DNA of 64,000 bases from Paracyclopina nana (taxonomy: Eukaryota > Arthropoda > Copepoda > Cyclopoida > Cyclopettidae). The position numbers were made by a program, and so were the translations under genes. Below, piece after piece: positions 11,291 through 20,065 of this stretch. The DNA lies in the NCBI GenBank assembly GCA_019096065.1, contig JAGUCH010000004.1, positions 6,014,001 to 6,078,000 of the forward strand, in the 5' to 3' direction. Each line of letters begins with the position of its first letter. Position 1 is the stretch's first letter. Below the pieces are notes generated by a model. That model had not been told where the DNA came from. It saw only the letters and a list, made by a program, of their open reading frames with translations, and ran no database searches.

Positions 11291-13342
11291 CTAATTGTCA
11301 AATATGTCAACTTTGTGCACCCTTCTCCTGTGTCTGCGTAGGCCTTCTTCCTTAAAGTAGTCTTTGCCGCAAATGTCACACGTCAATGTTTTGTGGTGAA
11401 CGTTCATCATATGGCTGGTGTAGCAGCTTAGGTTCTTGAGCTTGGCTCCGCACACTTCGCAAGAGTAGCGCTTTACGTCAGAGTGGGTGAGTATGTGGGC
11501 GCCCAAGTGTTTCTTGCTTTTGAAGGCTTTCCCACAAATTTGGCAAATTTCGGGCCGTAAGTTCAAATGAACGCCAGACACGTGTTCATTGATCATGCAT
11601 TTACGAGCAGCGCTGTAGTCACAGTGAGGGCATTTGTGCGGCTTCTGAGCTAAGTGGTTGTTCTCGTGCAGAACGAGGTACTTCTTGCTCGGTAAGCCTT
11701 TTCCGCAATATTTGCACGTAAACTGAAACGTAAAAACGGCTCGCTTAAAAAAAAGGCTACGGATTCATCTGACAGACTTACGTTGTCGCCACACGACAAA
11801 TTGTGGTACCGAAGGAGGTAAGTGCTTGGAAACTTCTTCGGGCATGCATGACATTGGTGAAGCTGTAAAGAAAAAATATATCTTGATTAGCATATTCCAA
11901 TCGCGTAGCATCTATTCCTTACGCAGTTCTCTGGGGTGGCATGCGCTTCCATGACATGCTGAAAGTAAGGCTTATTCATAGCCATCGTGTTAAATACGCT
12001 TTTGGCAGTGTCAACATCAAATTTGCCGTCTGGCCCCAAGCAATCAGGGTGAATGCAAAAGAGTCGTTTGTTGTTATTGTAGTGCCATTTCGGGTTGGGA
12101 ATGCCAGGGCATTTTTTGTTTTTCTGAAATAATCGTAAAGTTTAAGTCAATATGAAGCAAAATAGGGGTCAACTTACTATGTGAGCATCGAGATACTTTT
12201 GATTTTGAAACCCTTGCGTACACGCCTCGCACTTCACCCGTCTACAGCTCGAATACATAGCTCGGTTTTCCTCGTCTGTCAACCTCAGATCGGGCGGGAC
12301 ATTTTTCCTCACAATAAGATACCTGCGCTTCTTGACGCCGGATTCATCCTCTTGCTTTTTAACCTTTTCCTTGGGTTTACGAGGCCTCCTTCTTTTAAGT
12401 GGTTTACTATCGTCATCATCATCATCGTCATAGTCATCAAGGATTTCAAAAGGCTCTTGTTTTATATAGTTTGACGGAGACGTTTCTTCGTCATCGTCAT
12501 CTAAAAGCTGCAACAGAGCAATTATGAAAGTTAGGGTATTTCATACAACTAGATCAATTTACCTCGTCGGGTTTAAGAAAGCCCGAAAATATCGAAGAGC
12601 GGTAGTCGATTGGAATGTCCTTGGGATGCTTTGGAGTGATGCTGAAGTTCTTGCAAGAAAACAAGCTTTCTGATAGAGCATCTGAAAGTTTTATGGCATG
12701 TTTAGGCAACAAATCGGTGTCTGCAGCTTGACAGCACAGAGTGATCAGCCTCCTAACTTCGTCCAGTAAGTGTTCAAACTCGTTCAGCATAACTCTGATG
12801 CCCTCACTTATTCCATTGGACTCAACATTGACTAGTCTGAAAGAAGTTAAAGGAATGTCATTTCATCCATAAGGCAATATTTTTGTAAGAAACATGCCAA
12901 TCATTCATAAGTATTGTTATAGTAGCCTAAAAGCAATAAAAAATCCGGAGTGAAATTAATGCAGAAAAACAGTTTCATGAGCAAATTAATTGAAAAACTT
13001 AGAGCCATTCCAATTAAAAAAAAAAACCCTCATACTTTGACTTAACCTGTCATTGCAAGCGCAATCAATCAAAAATTAAAGAGCTTACTTCATTTTTTGC
13101 ACCAAAACGTCCCAAAGTGATACATTAGGGTAAAGAAGGTGTCCAATTGAGGCTGCCAAGAGTTCAGGCTCGAGAAGGCTTGCGTCACTGAGAAAATTTG
13201 CAATGTTAGGGGGCTCTCGCTTGACTTTGACATTGTTGACAAGATTGAGGGCGGAGCTGTCAGACTCGGCCATATTTTCCTCTGTATAGACGACGCTCTC
13301 GCTTAGCTTCAATGGAGGATCAGCAGCTTTTGATGCCTCCAT
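11291..13342 (-). CDS. C2H2 zinc-finger protein, six exons
   Basis: Probable nuclear DNA-binding protein of 523 aa. Minus-strand exons: 13342-13089, 12836-12563, 12507-12178, 12123-11923, 11862-11782 and 11722-11291. The N-terminal third has no recognised domain. The middle holds an acidic run (DDYDDDDDDDSK) followed by a basic RRRPRKPKEK stretch that could be a nuclear localisation signal. The last two exons carry consecutive C2H2-type fingers, for example FTCKYCGKGLPSKKYLVLHE, ICQICGKAFKSKKHLGAH and LTCDICGKDYFKEEGLRRH, ending close to the stop. Upstream, Cys-containing segments (RVKCEACTQGF, LFCIHPDCLG) may be degenerate fingers. I cannot assign an orthologue. It is divergent from Gemin7 and convergent with DNTTIP1. 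Confidence 0.82.
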
Positions 13343-13786
13343 TTCTTCAAGTTTCGCCTTTCTCCATCTGTCAGATTGGAAACTGCCACAAAAATTGTGA
13401 CCAGAAAACTGACTTGGCTCACTCGGCTGACTGCTTGCTAGTTGCTATTCAAGTCCGGATGGCTAATGCTGAGCTGATCGAAAAACTAAGTCTATCCTCC
13501 ACCCTACCTTGAGTCTTGAGTATAGGGAATGTTTTGTAGATACTCATGCTCGATTTAAGTTACCAATCGGAATATTGAATTATCAAATGAAGATAGTGAA
13601 ACAAGTGCTATCTTAATTTTGAATGATTCATATTATTTGTGTCTTTTTTCTGACCTGAGTCGGCTTAGCTTTGTTCATTCATTTCCTTTGTTTACTTTTT
13701 GAGGGGCAATGTGCTTTGACGCCAAATTCATGTGATACCTATTTTAAGTGGTGCAAATCGCAAGTTTCCATGGGTCTGTAGCAGAT
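13343..13786. promoter_or_regulatory. Divergent promoter region, zinc-finger gene / Gemin7-TFIIIA
   Basis: 444 bp between the zinc-finger gene start (minus) and the Gemin7 ATG (plus). It would contain the only obvious promoter for the Gemin7-TFIIIA pair. No coding frame is supported. The sequence TCTGTAG just before the Gemin7 start resembles a weak splice acceptor. Confidence 0.35.
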
Positions 13787-14047
13787 ATGTCTGCATCTGA
13801 AGCTAGAGCCGAGTTGAGACTTCAATTTTTGCAAGTGCTGCAACGACTTCAAGGCAGAGACGCAATTCAAGTGAGGCTTCAAAACGGCGTCACATTTGAA
13901 GGCTCAAAGGTTTTAGCTTTTGATCGGGAAATTTTACACGTCATTGTGGAGCCTTTAGCAACGCCAAGCGGAGAGACTTTACCAGCAGCCGCATTAAGGC
14001 TAACTGACGTGGACTCAATAGTTTTCAAATGCAACTTGGAACCATGA
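13787..14047 (+). CDS. GEMIN7: Gemin7, SMN-complex Sm-fold subunit
   Basis: 86 aa single-exon protein. Gemin7 pairs with Gemin6 in an Sm-like dimer inside the SMN complex, which assembles spliceosomal snRNPs. The pattern EARAELRLQFLQVLQRLQGR, then VTFEGSKVLAFDREILHVIV, then PLATPSGETLPAAALRLTDV and a final IVFKC follows vertebrate Gemin7. That family starts its Sm fold with RARAALRERYLRSLL and ends it near TPIGVQAEALLRCSDI. The long N-terminal extension of human Gemin7 is missing. The ATG at 13787 is the only in-frame one; the frame is open upstream but begins with GTG. The TGA stop overlaps the ATG of TFIIIA as ATGA. Confidence 0.82.
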   Translation: MSASEARAELRLQFLQVLQRLQGRDAIQVRLQNGVTFEGSKVLAFDREILHVIVEPLATPSGETLPAAALRLTDVDSIVFKCNLEP

Positions 14048-15240
14048 ATTCCGACTCTGAAGTTGAATCAAGTAGCTTAGTTGGTGCCAAGGCTTTGGGC
14101 AGTAGAGCTGTGCATGCTTGCCCAGTAGACAATTGTGGCAAATTCTTTTCAAGGCCTTCCCGTTTGAAGACACATTTGCTGAGTCATTCTGGAGAAAAGC
14201 CATTTCAATGCGACCTAGATGGCTGCACTAAAAGTTACACACGAAAAGCTCACCTCCAACGTCACAAAGCCAACGAGCACACGCGGGAAAATGTCGCACC
14301 TTTACCAAGGTTGTCGTGCGACAAGTGCCAAACAACATTTGCTAACAAATACAGCTTGAACAAGCATGTGAAAAAGGCACATGATAGCAGTGCCAAACCT
14401 GCCAAAAAGGTGAAAATTGGTCGACAGAAACGGGAAAAGGTGCACGAATGTTCTGAATGTGAAAACAGTGCCACATTCACGAAATGGACCGAGTTTCAGA
14501 AGCATGTGAAAGAATGTCATCCAAAGAGCAAAAAAGAGTATCGCTGCGAGATTTGTGACAAGATCTTTGCCAGCGCAAACACGTACAAAAGTCACCTTCC
14601 CATTCACAGCGATTATCGCTCAGTGTTTCGGTGTCACTTCCCTACTTGCTCTAGATGGTATTACTTTCAACGCAACTTGACCGAGCACATCAAAGGATAT
14701 CATGAAAGTCAGAGGTTTCCCTGCTTGGTGGGTGGGTGTGATGCTCGCCTGGGATCTAGGGCTGCAAAAATTAGGCATATGAGGACATTTCATGAGGGCA
14801 AAAAGCCTCAAAAGTCCAATGTTGAGTCCAAAATGAAGAAAGCTATTAGAAAAGATAAGGGTCAAGATAAGTTGCCATCTGCCATGAGACTTTTGGGACT
14901 GCCTTTCGATCCCAAGTTATCAAAGGCCATCAATGGAGCTTGTGGGCAGATTTCTCTTTCACCAGAAGCTGTTGCTGATGAGATACGAGCAAGTGATGAA
15001 ATAAAAAAAATGCTCCCCACTGAAATACAACGGACTGTTGCTACGCAAGAAAATGATTATACTGAGGATGAAAATGAAAGTATTATGAATGAATCTATAT
15101 CAACAATTTTTGTCTTGCCAAAAGCGAGCAAAGATGAGGAATCCGATGATGAGTCTGAAAGTAATGAAGAAATTGCTGTGCTCCACAAAGAGCCAAAAGA
15201 AATGAAAAAATATGATTTCTCTCGCTTTCTCTGTGGTTAA
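14044..15240 (+). CDS. GTF3A: Transcription factor IIIA (5S rRNA gene factor)
   Basis: Single-exon C2H2 protein of 398 aa. TFIIIA binds the internal promoter of 5S rRNA genes and also 5S RNA. Family-specific signals are ACPVDNCGKFFSRPSRLKTH, the compact finger with ATFTKWTEFQKHVKECH (equivalent to the vertebrate KTWTELLKHVRETH) and CSRWYYFQRNLTEHIKGYHE, followed by a basic region and SAMRLLGLPFDPK near the position of the family's SLASHLSGYIPPK. About eight to nine fingers are visible between residues 22 and 260. The tail is acidic. The start is taken at 14044, which overlaps the Gemin7 stop by ATGA; an in-frame ATG at 14029 would overlap Gemin7 by 19 nt. There is no room for a separate promoter. 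Confidence 0.85.
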   Translation: MNSDSEVESSSLVGAKALGSRAVHACPVDNCGKFFSRPSRLKTHLLSHSGEKPFQCDLDGCTKSYTRKAHLQRHKANEHTRENVAPLPRLSCDKCQTTFANKYSLNKHVKKAHDSSAKPAKKVKIGRQKREKVHECSECENSATFTKWTEFQKHVKECHPKSKKEYRCEICDKIFASANTYKSHLPIHSDYRSVFRCHFPTCSRWYYFQRNLTEHIKGYHESQRFPCLVGGCDARLGSRAAKIRHMRTFHEGKKPQKSNVESKMKKAIRKDKGQDKLPSAMRLLGLPFDPKLSKAINGACGQISLSPEAVADEIRASDEIKKMLPTEIQRTVATQENDYTEDENESIMNESISTIFVLPKASKDEESDDESESNEEIAVLHKEPKEMKKYDFSRFLCG

Positions 15241-15242
15241 CC

Positions 15243-15248
15243 AATAAA
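15243..15248 (+). terminator. Poly(A) signal of TFIIIA
   Basis: AATAAA begins three bases after the TFIIIA stop codon, an unusually tight spacing that implies a very short 3' UTR. Confidence 0.55.
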
Positions 15249-16462
15249 CCCCAGATATTTTAATTCTGATATCTATGTTTTTAATTCGTACTAATTGACT
15301 CTCAATTTAGCACAACGAACAACAAGCGCCAGGAAATTACTAGGAAAAGTGAGTGGTGACAGTGCGCTACAAAGAAGACACTTGGACGCCTTCGCGTGCT
15401 ATAAAAACAAATAAACAATAAGTATGTAGCCAGAAATAGTGATGGAACGAGCCAAAAAAAATTGGGCTAGAGAGAGTTCCGAGTTACTGAAAATTTTTCA
15501 GAGCAAGTTCAAGTTGCCTGTACTGGAAAAGAAGTTGGCAATTTTCAAAATCCGAATAACTTGGAGTTTCAAGTATTGTTGCATAACCTGCATTGTTATT
15601 AGGATTTTTATTATATTTTAGCTAGAATCAATGCATTAGAAAACTGGTATACAAGATGATAACAGTCAGGAGCCATTCACAAGTTAGTTTGCAAAAATAT
15701 TTGCATATTAGCCATATTTGAATATTGAGCAGTTTGGCCAAATTTTCCTTTTCTAATTTTTTTCGAACTTTCAAGTTTTCCAAAATTGCTTCTGAGTTTC
15801 CTGAGTTCTCCTGTAATATTTTTTGAGCAAGTTCAATTAAATGCTTATTTTGTCAGAGTCAAGTTAGCCTTTCGAGTGACCGAGTCAAGTTCAAACTCGT
15901 TCCATCACTAGCCAGAAACTCCCATCCAGAGCAGTAAATTGCCCTGCTCCCATCAAAGTGAAATCAAAACAAAGACGCTTAGACTGGAGGAGCTCCTGTG
16001 AAAAAATCAAAAAAGTATGTATTTTGCAGTTCTTTTTTAGCATGGAGGCTAGTGTTTTGCTTATCTACATGACAGTAGCTGAATGAATTACAGCTGTCAC
16101 TGTAAGAGTAGCATCCGTGCTCGAGTCAAAAATGTCTGCAGCTTTTGGCTTCAAAGGATAAGTAGAGGAGGGTAAGCAGATGTGGTTGGTGTGCTATAGA
16201 CCATTATCAGAGTTGTACAATAATAATGAAAAATGCTAGTACGAAGGCTAAGAAGTGCTGTGACAAAGAATCTCCGTTTGATTATCTTTCGTCTTTTGTA
16301 CACATTTGGATTGAGATTGAGGTACAAAGAGTCAATATTATTGCAATTAGGTTAAACATGTGTTACTTTCTACTCAATCTCCACCTGCATATCTATTACT
16401 CTTTTTGAACAAGCACAAATATGCAACAGCGAATTATCAACTATCAACTTCTTAGGTGTAAC
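15249..16462. other. Intergenic with one MITE
   Basis: Gap between TFIIIA and NRAMP. It contains the hAT-type MITE at 15437-15910 (listed separately). The rest is AT-rich with small unsupported frames. The last bases hold a likely acceptor, CTTCTTAG, seven nt before the NRAMP ATG, suggesting a 5' UTR intron or leader splice. Confidence 0.5.
15437..15910. mobile_element. hAT-type MITE, TAGTGATG family, copy 1
   Basis: 474 bp element with terminal inverted repeats TAGTGATGGAACGAG and CTCGTTCCATCACTA. It is flanked by a perfect 8-bp target duplication GCCAGAAA (15429-15436 and 15911-15918). TAG-G-ATG ends with an 8-bp duplication are hAT hallmarks. It has no transposase frame. The interior is rich in CAAGTTC and TTTTCAAG words and differs from the AAGCTT-rich copies near 51-53 kb, so this is a diverged subfamily. 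Confidence 0.9.
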
Positions 16463-18109
16463 ATGGCAGATCACGAGGATGAGGACAATGTTGAGCCTGT
16501 TGTGGCCAATGAGCAAAACCAAAGAGACGGTGGAACATATTTGGATGAGGTTGTCACTGTGCCAGACATCAACAAGGAGGAAGAAGGAGTCGATTCTGGA
16601 TTCAGCTTTAAGACACTATGGGTCTTCACTGGGCCTGGGTTCCTCATGTCGATTGCCTACTTGGACCCTGGCAACATTGAGTCAGACTTGCAAAGTGGTG
16701 CAGTGGCCAAATACAAGCTGCTCTGGGTGCTCATGTGGGCTACTCTGATGGGCTTGCTGGTGCAAAGGCTTTCAGCAAGGCTGGGTGTGGTGACAGGCCA
16801 ACACCTAGCTGAACTATGCCATCAACGTTACAAGAAACTGCCCAGACTTTTACTATGGATCATGGTGGAGATTGCCATCATTGGCAGTGATATGCAAGAG
16901 GTCATAGGCACTGCCATCGCCTTTTACATTCTCACGAATAAGGCTGTGCCATTATGGGGCGGAGTCCTCATCACAATTGTGGACACATTCACATTCCTTG
17001 GACTAGACAAGTATGGCCTGAGGAAGCTGGAGCTTTTCTTTGGATTTCTCATCACTACCATGGCCATCACTTTTGGATATGAATATGGAGTCGTGCAGCC
17101 TAACCAGGCTGATGTCGTTGAGGGTCTTTTGGTGCCCTGGTGCTCAAACTGTGGCAGGCCTGAACTCTTGCAAGCAGTGGGTGTGATTGGGGCTGTCATT
17201 ATGCCCCACAATTTGTACCTGCACTCTGCTCTGGTCAAGTCCAGGGGAGTGGACCGAAGGAAGCCTTCCTCTGTGAGGGTGGCCAACAAGTATTTTTTTA
17301 TTGAGTCAGCCATTGCACTATTCGTCTCCTTCCTCATCAACGTGTTTGTGGTGTCTGTCTTTGCAGCTGGCCTGAACGGCAAAACTAATTCAGACATCCA
17401 TGAGGAGTGCATCCGGACAAATAGCACACATGCAGATGTGTTCCCCAATAACTCAGAGATGGCAGCCAATGATGCTGACATTTACAAGGGAGGTGTGTTC
17501 CTTGGGTGTGCCTTTGGGCCTGCAGCAATGTACATTTGGGCAGTGGGCATATTGGCAGCTGGACAATCCAGCACAATGACTGGCACCTACGCTGGTCAGT
17601 TTGCCATGGAAGGTTTCCTCAACCTGCACTGGAAGCGTTGGCAACGAGTGCTGCTGACAAGAACGGTGGCCATTTTGCCTACCTTCTTAGTAGCATTTTA
17701 CAAGGACATTGATGACCTCTCTGGAATGAATGATCTGCTCAACTGTTTGATGAGTCTGCAGCTTCCGTTTGCACTCATACCTACCATAGCTTTCACCTCC
17801 AACACACACATAATGAGGGAATTTGCTAATGGCCTGACTTCCAAATCAATCGCCCTAATTTTATCCTTCCTCATCATAACTGTCAATATATTTTTCGTAG
17901 TGCAGTACGTAATCAGCTTGGGCGCACTAGCTTGGTACATCACGGCATTCATCGTTTTATTCGGCATTTTCTATGTGCTGTTCTGCATCTACCTAACCAT
18001 TGATATGGCCATCAACATGGGAGCAACTACCTTCGCTAGCTATGGCCTTTTTCAGAGCTCCTTTGACGAAGTTGAATATCAATCGCAGCAAAATGAAGAT
18101 GATCTGTGA
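16463..18109 (+). CDS. NRAMP/DMT1-type divalent metal transporter
   Basis: Proton-coupled Fe/Mn transporter of the SLC11 family in endosomal or plasma membrane; 548 aa from the chosen start, with about 12 membrane segments. The metal-binding signature DPGN sits at residues 68-71 ([17 protein letters not shown]), and [12 protein letters not shown] in the sixth helix supplies the second half of the site. The extracellular loop before the eighth helix has N-glycosylation sites (NSTH, NNSE), as in DMT1. The C-terminus ends acidic (NEDDL). The whole coding region lies in one exon, although SLC11 genes normally have many introns. The ATG at 16463 follows a strong acceptor (CTTCTTAG) by seven nt, so it is preferred over the ATG at 16421. 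It lies between a MITE and a rabenosyn pseudogene. Confidence 0.95.
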   Translation: MADHEDEDNVEPVVANEQNQRDGGTYLDEVVTVPDINKEEEGVDSGFSFKTLWVFTGPGFLMSIAYLDPGNIESDLQSGAVAKYKLLWVLMWATLMGLLVQRLSARLGVVTGQHLAELCHQRYKKLPRLLLWIMVEIAIIGSDMQEVIGTAIAFYILTNKAVPLWGGVLITIVDTFTFLGLDKYGLRKLELFFGFLITTMAITFGYEYGVVQPNQADVVEGLLVPWCSNCGRPELLQAVGVIGAVIMPHNLYLHSALVKSRGVDRRKPSSVRVANKYFFIESAIALFVSFLINVFVVSVFAAGLNGKTNSDIHEECIRTNSTHADVFPNNSEMAANDADIYKGGVFLGCAFGPAAMYIWAVGILAAGQSSTMTGTYAGQFAMEGFLNLHWKRWQRVLLTRTVAILPTFLVAFYKDIDDLSGMNDLLNCLMSLQLPFALIPTIAFTSNTHIMREFANGLTSKSIALILSFLIITVNIFFVVQYVISLGALAWYITAFIVLFGIFYVLFCIYLTIDMAINMGATTFASYGLFQSSFDEVEYQSQQNEDDL

Positions 18110-18120
18110 TTACAAGTAGT

Positions 18121-18126
18121 AATAAA
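18121..18126 (+). terminator. Poly(A) signal of the NRAMP gene
   Basis: AATAAA 12 nt after the NRAMP stop codon. Confidence 0.55.
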
Positions 18127-18194
18127 CAAGAAGTTTCTCTTTACTCGCTTAATTTTACTTTTTGGCCCTTTAACAGGGGCGCCATCAATAACGA

Positions 18195-18435
18195 CGACAC
18201 TTAGGCAAGAGTTGCAATTGTGTCGACACTTTTACAAGAGATATTTTAATGTCGATTTTTTTTTGACACCATGAACACACCATTGACACATCAACACTTT
18301 TGCAAGAGTTGCTTTTGTGTTGACACACCAATGACATACCAGCGTAGACCCATCATGTTTTAATGTCGACACCTTGTATTTTTATGTAGACACTTCATGT
18401 TTTTGTGTCGACAAACAATGCTTTTGCGTAGACAG
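18195..18435. repeat. Degenerate repeat of GTGTCGACAC / TTTTGCAAGAGTTG words
   Basis: Short units recur in both identical and diverged form: CAAGAGTTGC appears twice, TGTCGACA several times, and variants such as TGTAGACA and TGTTGACAC fill the rest. The palindrome GTGTCGACAC recurs at irregular spacing of about 15-40 bp. No open frame is seen. It looks like a decayed minisatellite or the edge of an old element. Confidence 0.6.
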
Positions 18436-18627
18436 AATTTGCAGCCACTTTTTTTCTTATGTGTATTATCAGGACTCTACATCTTGATAATAAGTGTGTT
18501 ATGATTATTATAGATTTATATAGATAAATTTAAAATGCATTTTTATAAGCAGGCACTTAAAGTTCAATGCATGGTGAAATGACAGAGTTCAAGCAGAACC
18601 AAACGGACTTTTCAGAGATGAATAATA

Positions 18628-19476
18628 CTAGACAAGTTCAGGGTCAGGAGCTGTTTTGATACTGAGCCTCAAGTCTTGCTAATCCAAGACTTCTTTACAA
18701 TGCAAGCAACTGCAGAAATTTCTATGCGACTCAGCAAATCCAGTCAAATCAACCAGGTTTGACATAAGGCCATCATAGGTGGCTTGAGCTTTCGATTTGC
18801 TCAGACTAGCTTTCTCATTGGGTTGATTATTGAACTTGGAAATCGTAGCTGGATTGATGAGTCGCTCAGCCAGCTCAAATGACACCAAATCACTGCAATC
18901 AGCACACATGACTCCTCCACATAATCGACAATGATGCCTCCTCCTTGTCATGCCAATTGATTTGGCACATCCAGGACAAAGGGACACATCCTTTTCATCA
19001 ATCCAAGGCACTACAGCTTGTTCGTGACTTCTTCACTTGACAGGATCATTTGGCAGTTGTGTCATGAGCCTTTCCAGCCTGACTATTAGTTTATTGATAT
19101 CCATTGCTCTGATGTCAGCACGTTTGGCACGCTCCAGTCTGAACAGGTCAAATTTTTCTATTGTTTCTATGCCATCACCCGAGCTGTCTAAATTGTCATA
19201 ATGTATGCCTGACACGGGGTGATAAAGCAATGGCTCCAAGCCATAAAATTCCTTGGAAAATTCTTGTGGCACATTCTCTAAGAGATCAGACTTTTGCTGA
19301 TGTTGATCAGGTTTGCCTATTTTATTCTTCGCCTTCAAGAAAAGCTCCTTCAGATTTTGCACAATCACAGGATTTTCACAAGAGTGCTTTTCATCAAAAT
19401 GAACAGTGAGTTGAATGTCATCCCCCAGATCAGCCATGCAAATGGGGCACAAAAAACCTTCACGAAAATCATCCAT
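18628..19476 (-). pseudogene. RBSN: Rabenosyn-5 pseudogene, intronless, in-frame stops
   Basis: Homologous to the N-terminal part of rabenosyn-5, a Rab4/Rab5 effector on early endosomes. The frame starts MDDFREGFLCPICMADLG, a C2H2 finger as in RBSN. It continues to a TGA at 19035-19033. Without any frame change the next residues, HEQAVVPWIDEKDVSLCPGC and TRRRHHCRLCGG, are the FYVE domain, with the W and RRHHC motifs intact. A TAG follows at 18681-18679, then TAPDPELV, which resembles the family's EHTPDIVKLY, then a TAG at 18630-18628. No introns interrupt it, and the C-terminal NPF and Rab-binding regions are missing. It is most likely a truncated processed copy. A transcript using the first stop would give a 147 aa finger-only protein. 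Confidence 0.75.
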
Positions 19477-20065
19477 TTTGAGGGTTCCTTGAGAAGATTG
19501 CTAACACATCCATGTCATGAATTCTCCCAGAACACGAAATTGCCATAATTTCGAGTAGAGCACTGATTTCGAGAACACCTTAAGTGACTCGAAAATACAT
19601 TCAGCCAAACAACAAGAAGGAATAAATTTCTTCTTGTTCAATTTTCTAGTGCTAGTAGATTAAAACTGAGTGATATAGGCTAAAAATAATTTCAGATTGA
19701 ACCAAGAACTTTAAGGAAACACACCATTTTTGCATAATTTAGATAAGACAAGTTCTTATTTGCCTAAAAATGTTTGGCACGGCTTCGAGTTGTGATTTGA
19801 CGAAAAATATTCAAACGGTCAAACAATAATTGAAAAAGCCGAAGTAAGTCGATTTCGCAACTTTTTCGTTCCGTCGACTAACTCGACTTCATTCTCATTG
19901 TTGACAATTTTCATCTAGGATTTATAGCAGCAATCTCGCTATTCTCGTTTTAGCTTTTTGTTTAGTCAATTTTATCTTCCGTGTCATCGCGAGAACCCAG
20001 GACTGCGGCAGTAAGAAAATTTCGAATTTCTTTTTCTTTTCACGCCCTGTAAAAATAGCTTTCAG
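19477..20065. promoter_or_regulatory. Region upstream of MIOS, including 5' UTR intron
   Basis: Non-coding gap between the rabenosyn pseudogene and MIOS. A likely 5' UTR intron runs from GTAAGAAAAT at 20011 to the acceptor TTTCAG at 20065, ending immediately before the MIOS ATG (55 bp). It would also contain the promoter of the MIOS-RWDD2-cyclase array. Confidence 0.45.

Noticed and set aside
19015..19038. A mini-intron removing the TGA in the rabenosyn copy (GTGAAG...AACAAG)
   Set aside because: It would be only about 20 nt, far below the shortest intron seen here (54-55 bp), and lacks a pyrimidine tract.
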